Below are positions 34,977 through 43,288 of a stretch of DNA of 64,000 bases, piece by piece. Location: the NCBI RefSeq assembly GCF_900167535.1, contig NZ_FUYE01000014.1, positions 62,001 through 126,000 on the forward strand, in the 5' to 3' direction. Both the position numbers and the translations under genes were made by a program. The notes under the pieces are model-generated. The model did no database searches, had not been told where the DNA came from, and worked only from the letters and a program-made list of their open reading frames with translations. This stretch comes from Prosthecobacter debontii (GTDB taxonomy: Bacteria > Verrucomicrobiota > Verrucomicrobiia > Verrucomicrobiales > Verrucomicrobiaceae). Each line of letters starts with the position of its first letter. Position 1 is the stretch's first letter.

Positions 34977-35840
34977 TCACTTTGCCGCAGGCTTCAGATG
35001 CTTGTCAAAAAAGGCCAGCACGAGCGGGCGTAGGTCCTTCTGTTTCGGCTGGAGATGAAAGGTGTGAGGCGCATCGGGGATGATCTCCAGGTGATGCTCG
35101 ATGCCGTGCTCCGTCAGCACCTTATCAAATGCCACGGATTGGCTCACATCCACCGTTTTATCGGCGGTGCCATGGAGGATGAGGAAAGGTGGATCGTTCT
35201 TATCCAGATAGGTGGACACGGTAAACTGCTTGTAGAGGGCTGGATTGGCCGCGCGGGTCGTGCGCAGGGCGGAGACGTCTTTCCATGCGGCGACATCCAC
35301 CGGGCCATACATATCCACCACGCAGTTCACCGCACAGGAGAACTCGCCATAAGGCCCTGCGGGATCGAGGCCATCCTTAGCCTGGGTCACGCCCACCATG
35401 CTGGCCAGGTGCCCGCCAGCGGAGCCGCCGATGACACCGATGTGATCCGGGTCCAGATGCAGGCGCTCGGCATTGGCTCGCAGCCAGCGCACGGCCGTCT
35501 TGCAGTCATGCAGATTCTGCGGCCAGCAGGGTTGCTCACTCTTGGAGTCGTGCAGCAGGTAGTCGATGCTCATGCAGACATACCCGTGAGAGGCCAGGGT
35601 GGTGCCGATATTGATCTCACGCGCCGCATCCTTGATGCCACTGGTCCAGCCCCCGCCATGGATGATCACCACGCCGGGATGCTTCTGCTCATTCGTGGGA
35701 GGAAGATAGAGATCGGCCTTTTCTTTCCGATCCGCAGGCAGGTAGGGGATGTTCTTTTCGATACGAACCTCCGGCTCCGCCGCCTGAAGAGAAGCGAGAC
35801 TGAAGCCGAGGAAAGTCAGAGCAAGTGCACGAGATAGCAT
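34977..35840 (-). CDS. Secreted alpha/beta-hydrolase (BD-FAE/carboxylesterase type)
   Basis: 287 residues from ATG 35840, which starts a clean signal peptide (MLSRALALTFLGFSLASLQAA); a GTG at 35888 would add 16 residues. The oxyanion segment is VVIIHGGGWTSG. The nucleophile elbow is GVIGGSAGGHLA, Asp is in LILHGTADKTVDVS, and His is in DAPHTFHL, so the triad is complete. PYLPADRKEKADLYLP resembles Planctomycetes/Verrucomicrobia polysaccharide-associated esterases. Likely periplasmic deacylation of sugars or small esters. Confidence 0.9.
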   Translation of the reverse strand: MLSRALALTFLGFSLASLQAAEPEVRIEKNIPYLPADRKEKADLYLPPTNEQKHPGVVIIHGGGWTSGIKDAAREINIGTTLASHGYVCMSIDYLLHDSKSEQPCWPQNLHDCKTAVRWLRANAERLHLDPDHIGVIGGSAGGHLASMVGVTQAKDGLDPAGPYGEFSCAVNCVVDMYGPVDVAAWKDVSALRTTRAANPALYKQFTVSTYLDKNDPPFLILHGTADKTVDVSQSVAFDKVLTEHGIEHHLEIIPDAPHTFHLQPKQKDLRPLVLAFFDKHLKPAAK

Positions 35841-35970
35841 GGCAGGATAGAACGGTCTGAAGCGGCTTCTTTTCAACATCATCACCAACGCCCGCTGGTG
35901 TTTTTGTGATGCTTTCGCTGGAATGACATTTCTTTGTGGAGAGATGCGCTTTGCGGGCGTTTATCTAAGC

Positions 35971-38466
35971 ATGTTTCGTTTGCGTCTGCTGCCTCTGCTT
36001 TCTCTCTTGCTGACCGCGCCCTCCGCCTTTGCCGCGCGCACAGGCCCGCCGACAATGCCGGAGGTGCCAGCGGAGATTGCTCCGGCCATCGAGATCCTCC
36101 AGCCCGGGGTGAAAATGACGCTGCTGGCGGAGCATCCTGACTTGGTGACCCCCACTGGCATCGATGTGGATGCCAAGGACCAAATCTGGTTGATCGCCTG
36201 CCACACCCACTTCCGCCCCGCCAACTACCCCGGCCCCGCCAAGGATGAGATCCTCATCTTCGATGCCGAGGGCAAGAACCGGCGCGTCTTTTACAACCGC
36301 ACCGAGGCGACGATGAATCTGCTGCACGGCCCCGATGGCTGGCTGTATCTGGCCGAGCGCTCCCGCATCCTGCGAGTGAAGGACAGCGATGGCGACGGCA
36401 TGGGCGATGTGGAGGAGACACTGGCCCGCCTAGAGACGGTGGAGGATTACCCGCACAACGGCCTCAGCGGCATGGCCTGGCATCCCGATGGTGGTTTGGT
36501 CTTTTCGCTGGGAGAAAACTTTGCCAAAGAATGGACCCTGATCGGCCAGGATGGCACCCGCCTCACGGGCCGTGGCGAGGGCGGAATCTTCCGCTGCGCC
36601 GCTGATGGAAAGGGACTGCGTCGCATTGCCCGTGGCTTTTGGAATCCCTTTGGCCTGCGAGTGACCAAAGCGGGGGAAATCTTTGCCGCCGAGAATGATC
36701 CCGGTAGCCGTCCTCCCTGTCGTCTCCTGCACATCGTGGAAGGGGCCGACTACGGTTACCAGCGCACCTATGGCAATGCCGCAGTGCACCCCTTTGTGGC
36801 CTGGAACGGTGAACTGCGGGGGACACTCGGGATGGTGCATCCTTGCGGTGAAGGCCCTTGTTCCATCCTGGATCTCGGTGGCGGCGTGCTGATCCCCTCC
36901 TGGAGCGATCATCGCCTGGATTACTTCCCCCTCACCCGCCAGGGCGCGGGTTATCGGGCCGAGCGGATCGAGCTTCTGCATGGCAGCGATTTCTTCCGCC
37001 CGGTCGGCATGGCGCGCGGTCCCGATGGCACGCTGTATCTCACGGATTGGGTCTTCAGCTCCTATCCCATCCATGGCCGAGGACGACTTTGGAAGCTGGA
37101 GGTGGACCCAAAACTTGCCACCTGGATCAAACCGCTGACCGATCCCCACAATGAAGCCACTGCCCTGGCACAAAAGCTCCGCTCTGGCGAAGAGACGCCC
37201 GAGCTCGCACAGCTCATGGGCTGGGCGAAAGGCAGCGACCCCTACATCCGCGATGCCGCCCTCACCGCCCTAGCCCGCAGCAGCAAAGACTGGACCCCCG
37301 AGAGTGTGCAAGCCATGCCCGCCGAGGATCAACCGTGGGCCGTGGTGGCGCTCCGCCAAGCCGACTTCAACGATGAAAAATGGGCACGGTCCTTGTTAGG
37401 TAGCACAAACCCTGAGGTTCAGTTTGAATGCCTGCGCTGGATCTCCGATGCGGACATGAAGAGCTTTGCCCCCGATGTGGAGCACCTGCTGACGAAGCCG
37501 GATCTGAGTTACCGCCTCTTTGAAGCCGCCCTCGCCACCTGGAACACCCTGCGTGGTGAACCCGAGGCAGGTGTGACCAGTCCCGATGTCCTCGCGGCCC
37601 GAGTGCAAGACACCGCCTCACCACCGCTCATCCGCTCCTACGCCCTGCGTCTGCTGCCTCCCACGCACAAGAGCCTAACCATCTCTTTGCTCAAGGAACT
37701 CCTGGCTCTGAACCAACCCCGCCTCACCGCCGAGGTGGCGCAGTGCCTCGCGGGCCGCAACGCGCCCGAGGCCTATGCCGTGTTGGCCGAGATCGCCGCG
37801 AACCCTGCTCTCTCTCTGCCCCCACGGCTCACCGCCATTGCCGCGCTCTCCATCTCCCCAAGGCCCGAAGACCTGGACCTCGTGGTGAAGCTGGCCGGAG
37901 ATCAAGAGCCCGCCATCCAGCAGGAGGCCCAGCGTGCGCTGCGTTTCACCACGCATGACAAACTCTTCGCGCTGAATCCCCTGCGCCCCCCTTTCAGCGA
38001 CACCACCGCGTGGCTGCGCTTGTTGGACTCACTCCCAGGTCAGGCGGATGTGGAGGCCGGACGCCGACTGTTTTTCCATCCCAAGATCGGCCTCTGTGCG
38101 AGCTGCCATCGCCACACGGGCCGGGGGAATATCGTCGGCCCGGACTTAACCTTCGTCGCCGCCCAGGGAGATCGCACCGCCATCCTGCGCAGCATCTTAG
38201 AACCTCAGCGAGAAGTGGCTCCGCAGTTTTATCCCATCCAGCTCAAGCTGGCCGATGGCTCCGACTTCATCGGCATCCTCCTACGCTCCTCAGATACGGA
38301 AGTGTATCGCGATATCACGGGCAAAGAACGCACCTTTAAGAAGCATGAGATCCTCAGTCGCACCGAGCTCAAAACCTCCCTCATGCCCCCGGGCCTTGTC
38401 GCTTCGCTCACCGATGCCGAGCTGCGGGATCTGCTGGCCTTTCTGATGACGCCCGCTGCGCAGTGA
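35971..38466 (+). CDS. PVC-type dehydrogenase with C-terminal cytochrome c domain
   Basis: 831 residues from ATG 35971, which opens a signal peptide (MFRLRLLPLLSLLLTAPSAFA); upstream ATGs at 35923 and 35944 would spoil it. A beta-propeller (about 35-390) carries the family words HPDLVTPTGIDVDAKDQIW, LLHGPDGWLYLAE and SLGENFAKEW. HEAT-like repeats follow (about 410-680), then a monoheme domain (CASCHRHTGRGNIVGPDLT, about 707-725) with the PVC heme-domain tail (FIGILLRSSDTEVYRDITG). Probably a periplasmic sugar/alcohol dehydrogenase that passes electrons to its own heme. The ceramidase-like gene starts 42 bp downstream. Confidence 0.93.
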   Translation: MFRLRLLPLLSLLLTAPSAFAARTGPPTMPEVPAEIAPAIEILQPGVKMTLLAEHPDLVTPTGIDVDAKDQIWLIACHTHFRPANYPGPAKDEILIFDAEGKNRRVFYNRTEATMNLLHGPDGWLYLAERSRILRVKDSDGDGMGDVEETLARLETVEDYPHNGLSGMAWHPDGGLVFSLGENFAKEWTLIGQDGTRLTGRGEGGIFRCAADGKGLRRIARGFWNPFGLRVTKAGEIFAAENDPGSRPPCRLLHIVEGADYGYQRTYGNAAVHPFVAWNGELRGTLGMVHPCGEGPCSILDLGGGVLIPSWSDHRLDYFPLTRQGAGYRAERIELLHGSDFFRPVGMARGPDGTLYLTDWVFSSYPIHGRGRLWKLEVDPKLATWIKPLTDPHNEATALAQKLRSGEETPELAQLMGWAKGSDPYIRDAALTALARSSKDWTPESVQAMPAEDQPWAVVALRQADFNDEKWARSLLGSTNPEVQFECLRWISDADMKSFAPDVEHLLTKPDLSYRLFEAALATWNTLRGEPEAGVTSPDVLAARVQDTASPPLIRSYALRLLPPTHKSLTISLLKELLALNQPRLTAEVAQCLAGRNAPEAYAVLAEIAANPALSLPPRLTAIAALSISPRPEDLDLVVKLAGDQEPAIQQEAQRALRFTTHDKLFALNPLRPPFSDTTAWLRLLDSLPGQADVEAGRRLFFHPKIGLCASCHRHTGRGNIVGPDLTFVAAQGDRTAILRSILEPQREVAPQFYPIQLKLADGSDFIGILLRSSDTEVYRDITGKERTFKKHEILSRTELKTSLMPPGLVASLTDAELRDLLAFLMTPAAQ

Positions 38467-38507
38467 AACGCGTCACTGGCCCAACCCACCGTCAACCAAC
38501 CACCTCG

Positions 38508-39932
38508 ATGAAACATCTCCTTTGGTGCAGTCTCCTGGCTTTTGCCCTATCGCCCCTCTGCTATTCCGCCGAGAAACCCGTGCTGGAAGCCGGTGCGGCG
38601 GCGGTGGACATCACCCCCGAGGAGTTTCCCATGAACATGCCGGGGGGATTCAATGCGAACATGGCCCAAAAAGCCCACGATCCCTTTCATGCTCGCGCCT
38701 TGGTCTTGAGCGATGGCCGAACTCAACTCGCCTTGATGGTGGTGGATAATCTGGGTGCGGGTCCCGATGTGCTGGATGAAGTCAAAGCCGCAGCCTCGGC
38801 GAAGACCGGCATCCCCGTGGAGAAGATGCTGATCAGCTCCACCCATACCCACAGCGGCCCCTCCCTGAATACCCGCAGCGAGATGGCTTCACGCTATTAT
38901 CAAAAGTTCGTTCACGGTGCCTCCGAAGCCATCATCCAAGCTCACGCGGCACGACAGCCTGCTCAGGTAGGCATGGCCGCCCATCCCCTGCCCGAGGAGG
39001 TCTTCAACCGCCGCTGGTATGTCAAAGAGGGCAAAATGCCGCTGAATCCCTTTGGGCGCCTAGACAAGGTGAAAACCAATCCCGGCACCAGCCCTGAAGT
39101 CATCGAACGTCCCGCAGGCCCCACGGATCCCGACATCACCATCCTCTCCATTCAAGACGCCAAGCGGAAACCGCTCGCCCTTTTTGCCAACTACTCCCTG
39201 CACTATGTCGGTGGAGCACCTGCGGGTGAAATGTCCGCCGATTACTTCGGTGAATTTGCTCGGCTCATGCCCGCCCGTGTCCGCGGTGGCGAGGGTTTTG
39301 TCGCCATGATGTCCAACGGCACCTCCGGCGATATCAACAACATCCCCTTCGGCGTCGTGCGGCCTCCGCGCGAGCCCTTCGAGCAAATCCGCATCGTCGC
39401 TCAGAAAGCCGCCGACACCGCCTGGCTAGCCCATCAAAAGATCGGCAAACACACCCCAGGCCTGACGCTGGATATGCGCCAGCGATCCGTCACCCTGAAG
39501 TATCGGAAACCTACCGCCCAACAGGTGGCCGAAGCCCAGGCTGTACTCGCGGTTAAAGACAAAAACGCGATCGAGCAACTGCCTCGTTTGGCCCAGAACT
39601 ATGCGCGTAACATCGTCAACGCGGCGGAGAATCCCGAAGAAACCGTCACCGTCATCGTACAGGCCATTCGCATCGGCGACTACGCCATCTGCGGCATCCC
39701 CTTTGAGACCTTCGTCGAAATCGGCCTCGATCTCAAAAAGCGCAGCCCCTTTGCCCAAACCATGGTCATCGGCCTAGCCAATGGAAGGCACGGTTACCTC
39801 CCCACTCAAGAACAGCATGCCCTCGGCGGATATGAAACCTGGTTAGGCACCAACCGCGTTCAGGAAGATGCCGCCACCCTCCTCACCGATCAGTTGCTGG
39901 AGATGCTGAAAGAGATGAAGGAAGCTGAGTGA
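38508..39932 (+). CDS. Neutral/alkaline ceramidase-like hydrolase (secreted)
   Basis: 474 residues from ATG 38508 with a signal peptide (MKHLLWCSLLAFALSPLCYSA). A GTG at 38463 overlapping the upstream stop would add 15 residues before the signal. LEAGAAAVDITPEEFPMNM is the opening of ceramidase-like domains. Zn-ligand/nucleophile blocks are ISSTHTHSGPS and MMSNGTSGDINN (catalytic Ser region). Family enzymes hydrolyse ceramides, but PVC bacteria encode many short versions lacking the C-terminal Ig-like domain, as here, whose substrates are unknown. It is cotranscribed with the PVC heme protein by position. Confidence 0.82.
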   Translation: MKHLLWCSLLAFALSPLCYSAEKPVLEAGAAAVDITPEEFPMNMPGGFNANMAQKAHDPFHARALVLSDGRTQLALMVVDNLGAGPDVLDEVKAAASAKTGIPVEKMLISSTHTHSGPSLNTRSEMASRYYQKFVHGASEAIIQAHAARQPAQVGMAAHPLPEEVFNRRWYVKEGKMPLNPFGRLDKVKTNPGTSPEVIERPAGPTDPDITILSIQDAKRKPLALFANYSLHYVGGAPAGEMSADYFGEFARLMPARVRGGEGFVAMMSNGTSGDINNIPFGVVRPPREPFEQIRIVAQKAADTAWLAHQKIGKHTPGLTLDMRQRSVTLKYRKPTAQQVAEAQAVLAVKDKNAIEQLPRLAQNYARNIVNAAENPEETVTVIVQAIRIGDYAICGIPFETFVEIGLDLKKRSPFAQTMVIGLANGRHGYLPTQEQHALGGYETWLGTNRVQEDAATLLTDQLLEMLKEMKEAE

Positions 39933-39977
39933 GGGACAGCCGTCGTCAAACCACAACAGAGCGTTTAGCTGCCACCT

Positions 39978-41129
39978 CTAACGATACACGCTTCGAATCA
40001 TCGCCAGTTCTTCGGGCATGATTGGGCTACCATATTGAGCGAGGTTATCTGCCAAGGCTTTCAGCAAAGCCGGAGAAGGAAATTCGATTTTCAGACTGAC
40101 GAGGCGGCTCTGGGGGATCACCTCAGCCAGTGCCGCCTGCCCCTGGCTCGTGATGCCATTGCCATCGAGTTCCAGATGACGGAGCACAGAAGCCGACGGC
40201 AAGGCCTCGGCGAGTGATCTCACACCACCATCCCCAAGAGCATTGGGCGAAGCTCCCAAAACCTTGGTGCTCGAGCTGCGCCCCAGTTCTAAACGCTCCA
40301 GAGTCGGATGAGATCGCAGCACCGGAGCCAAGATATCACCAGCCACCGGGCTCAAGCCATTGCTGCCGAGGCCGCACTCGCGCAGCGTCGTATTGTGCAG
40401 AAGCCCTTCGGCGAGCACCTCTAAACCAGCATCCTCTAGTCTGTTCACATTGAGATAAAGGCCGATGAGTTTGCCGGGCCTTTCCAACAGGCGCTTCAAG
40501 CTCAAGACAGCTCGTGAGTCCAAGACATTCCCGCCCAGATAAAGACGCTCAACACCAGGAGAAGCCACCAAAGCCTCCATCAGGTATTCCAAGGAGTCCA
40601 AGTCCATCTGCGTATGGACGAGATCCAGCGTCCGCAGATGAGGTGCATCCTTCAGCATGTCCGCCAAGCGCCTGATCCCTAGAGGCCCGATGGGGTTGCG
40701 TTTCATCCAGAGGGACTGCACCTGCGGGCTCTCGATCACAGCAGCGGCGAGATGGCTGACACCTTCAGAACCAATGGCATTGCACCCCAGATAAACGGTG
40801 TGCAGGTTCGGGGTTGTTGGCATCAAAACCGCCACCGCCCTGGCACCTTGATCCCCAATGGCATCCGTGCCCAGCATGAGGCTACGGAGGTGCGGATGCC
40901 CCCGCAAGGCCTGTGTCAGTTCATGACAACCGACCACGCCCAGATTCTGTTTGCACATGTCCAGCCGACCATCCGGCTGCACGGTGCCGCGAGGGAAGGT
41001 GATGCGTTCATCCACTGGCTTTTGCTCCCGCAGAAACCCCAGCAGCGGCTGCAGTTCATCGACACCATAAGGCGGCGTGGCAAGAGGTTGAGGATGCGGA
41101 CAATGCAAGGGTGACGGAGCTGCAGACAT
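39978..41129 (-). CDS. Leucine-rich repeat (ribonuclease-inhibitor-like) protein
   Basis: 383 residues from ATG 41129; a TTG at 41138 adds three. After about 70 residues come some nine RI-type repeats of roughly 28 residues (HLRSLMLGTDAIGDQGARAV, NLHTVYLGCNAIGSEGVSHL, VERLYLGGNVLDSRAVLSL, LRHLELDGNGITSQGQAAL). There is no signal peptide, so it is cytoplasmic. RI-type LRRs are protein-binding scaffolds. It lies 27 bp after the SDR-type gene, so one operon; a direct interaction with that enzyme is a reasonable guess. RI-type LRRs are commoner in eukaryotes. Confidence 0.88.
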   Translation of the reverse strand: MSAAPSPLHCPHPQPLATPPYGVDELQPLLGFLREQKPVDERITFPRGTVQPDGRLDMCKQNLGVVGCHELTQALRGHPHLRSLMLGTDAIGDQGARAVAVLMPTTPNLHTVYLGCNAIGSEGVSHLAAAVIESPQVQSLWMKRNPIGPLGIRRLADMLKDAPHLRTLDLVHTQMDLDSLEYLMEALVASPGVERLYLGGNVLDSRAVLSLKRLLERPGKLIGLYLNVNRLEDAGLEVLAEGLLHNTTLRECGLGSNGLSPVAGDILAPVLRSHPTLERLELGRSSSTKVLGASPNALGDGGVRSLAEALPSASVLRHLELDGNGITSQGQAALAEVIPQSRLVSLKIEFPSPALLKALADNLAQYGSPIMPEELAMIRSVYR

Positions 41130-41156
41130 GACAGACAAAGCGCAAGAACAAACAGA

Positions 41157-42545
41157 TCACCAAGGATAGGGCTGATAGTCTTTGAAAAAGTTTCCCCAAC
41201 ACGGCACATCAGGCTGAGTGGTCCCGCGAATGATCGGATCATAAACTCGTGCCATACCATCCTCCGCATCCAGAGGCGGAATGAAATGCTGCTCGCTGAG
41301 AATGCGTGTCTTTTTGGGAAACGGATTCTCATCAGTGACCCACCCCGTATCCACACTGTTCATCCAAATGGCATCAGTGGCAAAGTCTTGTGCACTCGTC
41401 CGAGTAAACATATTCAGCGCCGCTTTAGCCATGTTGGTATGAGGATGCGAGGCAGTCTTACTCGGACGATTAAACTGCCCCTCCATGGCAGAGACATTCA
41501 CCACAAACCGGGGCGAAAAAGAGCTGCGCTGCATCAGCGGACGCAATCGGCTGGCCAACAAGAAGGGCGCACTCTGACTGACCAGCAGCACCTCCAGCAA
41601 TTCTGCCGTCGAGACATCTCCGGCACGCGCCGTCCAGCTATTCGTTGGAGTGAGGTCCACCTGCTGACCATCTGCATCCAGCATTTTCGCGGGCAGCCAA
41701 GGCAATGCATCTTGGGGCATAGCGGCCAAGGTTTCTGAAGCAGGCGCAGCCAGTTGGCCGAATCCCGAACTTACCCAAGTAGGCACATGCGCGGGTAAGG
41801 GCACCAACTCCGTTTCCCGTAAGTGCTCATAAAAAGCCGGTGACCGACGAATGGTCTGCGCCGCATTGTTGATCAAGATATCGAGCGCAGACTCTGTCTC
41901 CAACAAATGACGGATGAAGTTCTCCAGCCCCGTCACATTCCTAAAATCCAGTCCATGGATCACCAGCCTGTCTCGCCAGTCCTGACAATCCATCTCTTTG
42001 GCAAACCGCAGTGCTGCATCATGAGGAAAACGCGTGGTGACGATGACCCGAGCACCATCACGCAACAGCCGAAGAGCAAGCTGCCAACCGATTTTAATCC
42101 GACCTCCAGTGATCAAGGCCGTGCGGCCTGACAGATCCACACGCGCCGATCTCCGAGCCTCGTTGATCTCCGCACAAGGCGGACACAGCATATGATAGTG
42201 ATGATGAACCTGGCTGAAAGGCCCTTTACAGACATAACACGCCCGGGGTGCATGCAGCCTACCCACGCTATTCGATGCCTGATCTGCCACAGATGATGTC
42301 GCCATAGGAAGCACCGGATGATTAGCCTCCGCATTGGCCTGCCAGAGGCGGGTTTGGGAGATTAACTGCCGGTCCTGAGTAGCCGCTTCATTTCGTTGCC
42401 GCTTTTTGGCATCCCGAGACAGCTTGGTCACCAACCCTTTGAGGGTCATGACGTCCAATGCAGCATCCGGGTCACGCGACAACACCTGCAATACTTTGAT
42501 GCAGGTATCCCACTCGGCTTGGCTGAAGGTTTTGGAACTGCTCAT
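41157..42545 (-). CDS. SDR-fold protein with Cys-rich N-terminal module and lost catalytic Tyr
   Basis: 462 residues. The N-terminal helical region (1-95) is followed by a probable zinc ribbon, CYVCKGPF...HHHYHMLCPPC (about 103-125), with two CxxC pairs and a His cluster. The Rossmann domain begins SGRTALITGGRIKIGWQLAL; ILINNAAQTIRR is the NNAG-equivalent and the Ser is in VVNVSAMEGQF. At the YxxxK position the sequence reads TNMAK, so the catalytic Tyr is Thr while the Lys remains. A Pro/Ala-rich insert lies between about 250 and 310. The enzyme may not be a classical dehydrogenase. Cotranscribed with the LRR gene; two tRNA-like sequences lie just upstream of its ATG. Confidence 0.85.
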   Translation of the reverse strand: MSSSKTFSQAEWDTCIKVLQVLSRDPDAALDVMTLKGLVTKLSRDAKKRQRNEAATQDRQLISQTRLWQANAEANHPVLPMATSSVADQASNSVGRLHAPRACYVCKGPFSQVHHHYHMLCPPCAEINEARRSARVDLSGRTALITGGRIKIGWQLALRLLRDGARVIVTTRFPHDAALRFAKEMDCQDWRDRLVIHGLDFRNVTGLENFIRHLLETESALDILINNAAQTIRRSPAFYEHLRETELVPLPAHVPTWVSSGFGQLAAPASETLAAMPQDALPWLPAKMLDADGQQVDLTPTNSWTARAGDVSTAELLEVLLVSQSAPFLLASRLRPLMQRSSFSPRFVVNVSAMEGQFNRPSKTASHPHTNMAKAALNMFTRTSAQDFATDAIWMNSVDTGWVTDENPFPKKTRILSEQHFIPPLDAEDGMARVYDPIIRGTTQPDVPCWGNFFKDYQPYPW

Positions 42546-42563
42546 GAGCCATCAAAAGAATAA

Positions 42564-42634
42564 AAAGGCCGGTGGGACTCGAACCCACATCCCCTGCTTG
42601 GCAAACAGGTGTCTTTCCTTTGGACCACGGCCAG
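42564..42634 (-). tRNA. tRNA-Gly-like sequence (GCC), degenerate acceptor stem
   Basis: Read on the minus strand, there is a perfect T-arm GTGGG-TTCGAGT-CCCAC and an anticodon arm CCTGT-TTGCCAA-GCAGG with anticodon GCC. The short D-arm GTC-CAAAGGAAA-GAC contains GG. The acceptor stem pairs only over five bases (GGCCG/CGGCC); the outer two are T-T and C-T mismatches, and no CCA is encoded. About 70 nt, with a 4-nt variable loop. It ends 19 bp before the ATG of the SDR gene. It could be a real but aberrant tRNA-Gly, a decayed one, or a leader structure. Confidence 0.5.
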
Positions 42635-42701
42635 AAGCCGGCCGGACTCGAACCGACATCTGCCCTTTGGTGGGGTATCTTTCCGTTCAAACGACAGCTT
42701 C
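42634..42701 (-). tRNA. second tRNA-like sequence, abutting the first, abnormal anticodon arm
   Basis: 68 nt on the minus strand. The acceptor stem GAAGCTG/CGGCTTC pairs fully (one T-G), and the T-arm is GTCGG-TTCGAGT-CCGGC. The anticodon arm is poor: only CCC/GGG pairs around CACCAAA, and the position before the presumed anticodon (CCA if a 7-nt loop) is A instead of the invariant T. The D-loop contains ACGGAAA. It shares its last base with the first base of the neighbouring tRNA-like unit, and the two align over most of their length, suggesting duplication. Identity is unclear. Confidence 0.4.
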
Positions 42702-42798
42702 CACAACCATCATCTGCCAGTCAGATCGGCATGCCAAATTTAATCTTAGCAAAGGTTTTAATACCCGCCATCGCATGTCATCCATGGCACCAAGGCGA

Positions 42799-43281
42799 TC
42801 AAGGTAACCACCGTGTGAAAGAGGCAGTTTCCTCCACATTGATCACCATCCCTTCTCTCAGTAATCCACCACAGATCACTCGCATGCCAATCCCCGCACC
42901 ACGCCCGAGGGCCTTGGTCATGCCGGGCTGGGTGATCCGCTGGAGGTAGTCACAGGGGGGCCGGGGACGATGGTATTCCAGCAGCACTTCTCCAATCTTG
43001 AGGCGCTGGCCTTGGAGAGAGCGGAGGTCCAAACCACGCGTTACCAAATTCCTTCGATGTTGGCCCTCTAACACTGGCAAATGATCCTCGCCAGCTACGG
43101 ATTCGAGAACCTCGGCTTCGATCAAAGTCACCTCGCAGTCATAGCGACCCGAGTAATATCCCAGCCCTGCGGCATAGCGATCCCCGACCAGTCCTTGCCC
43201 AGCCATAGCCACCACCCTTTCCACCCGCTGCATGGGCTGCCCCCGCGCCGGAGCGATGTAAATGGCTTCCAGCACTGGCAT
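42799..43281 (-). CDS. MOSC-domain protein
   Basis: 160 residues, MOSC domain only. The opening EAIYIAPARGQPMQRVERVVAMAGQGLVGDRY is the family N-terminal block (with VTLIEAEVLE next), and the RRNLVTRGLDL segment is the hallmark. The putative Mo/sulfur-carrying Cys lies in RPRPPCDYLQR. Family members handle molybdenum cofactor sulfur or reduce N-hydroxylated bases (YiiM type). ATG 43281 begins at the domain. It lies 7 bp after the LysR gene, same strand: probable operon. Confidence 0.9.
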   Translation of the reverse strand: MPVLEAIYIAPARGQPMQRVERVVAMAGQGLVGDRYAAGLGYYSGRYDCEVTLIEAEVLESVAGEDHLPVLEGQHRRNLVTRGLDLRSLQGQRLKIGEVLLEYHRPRPPCDYLQRITQPGMTKALGRGAGIGMRVICGGLLREGMVINVEETASFTRWLP

Positions 43282-43288
43282 GCTAGGG

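Noticed and set aside
42572-42949. Plus-strand ORF beginning MGLEPTSPAWQTGV
   Set aside because: It is the antisense translation of the tRNA-like sequences ('GGTRTH'-style artefact), not a real protein.
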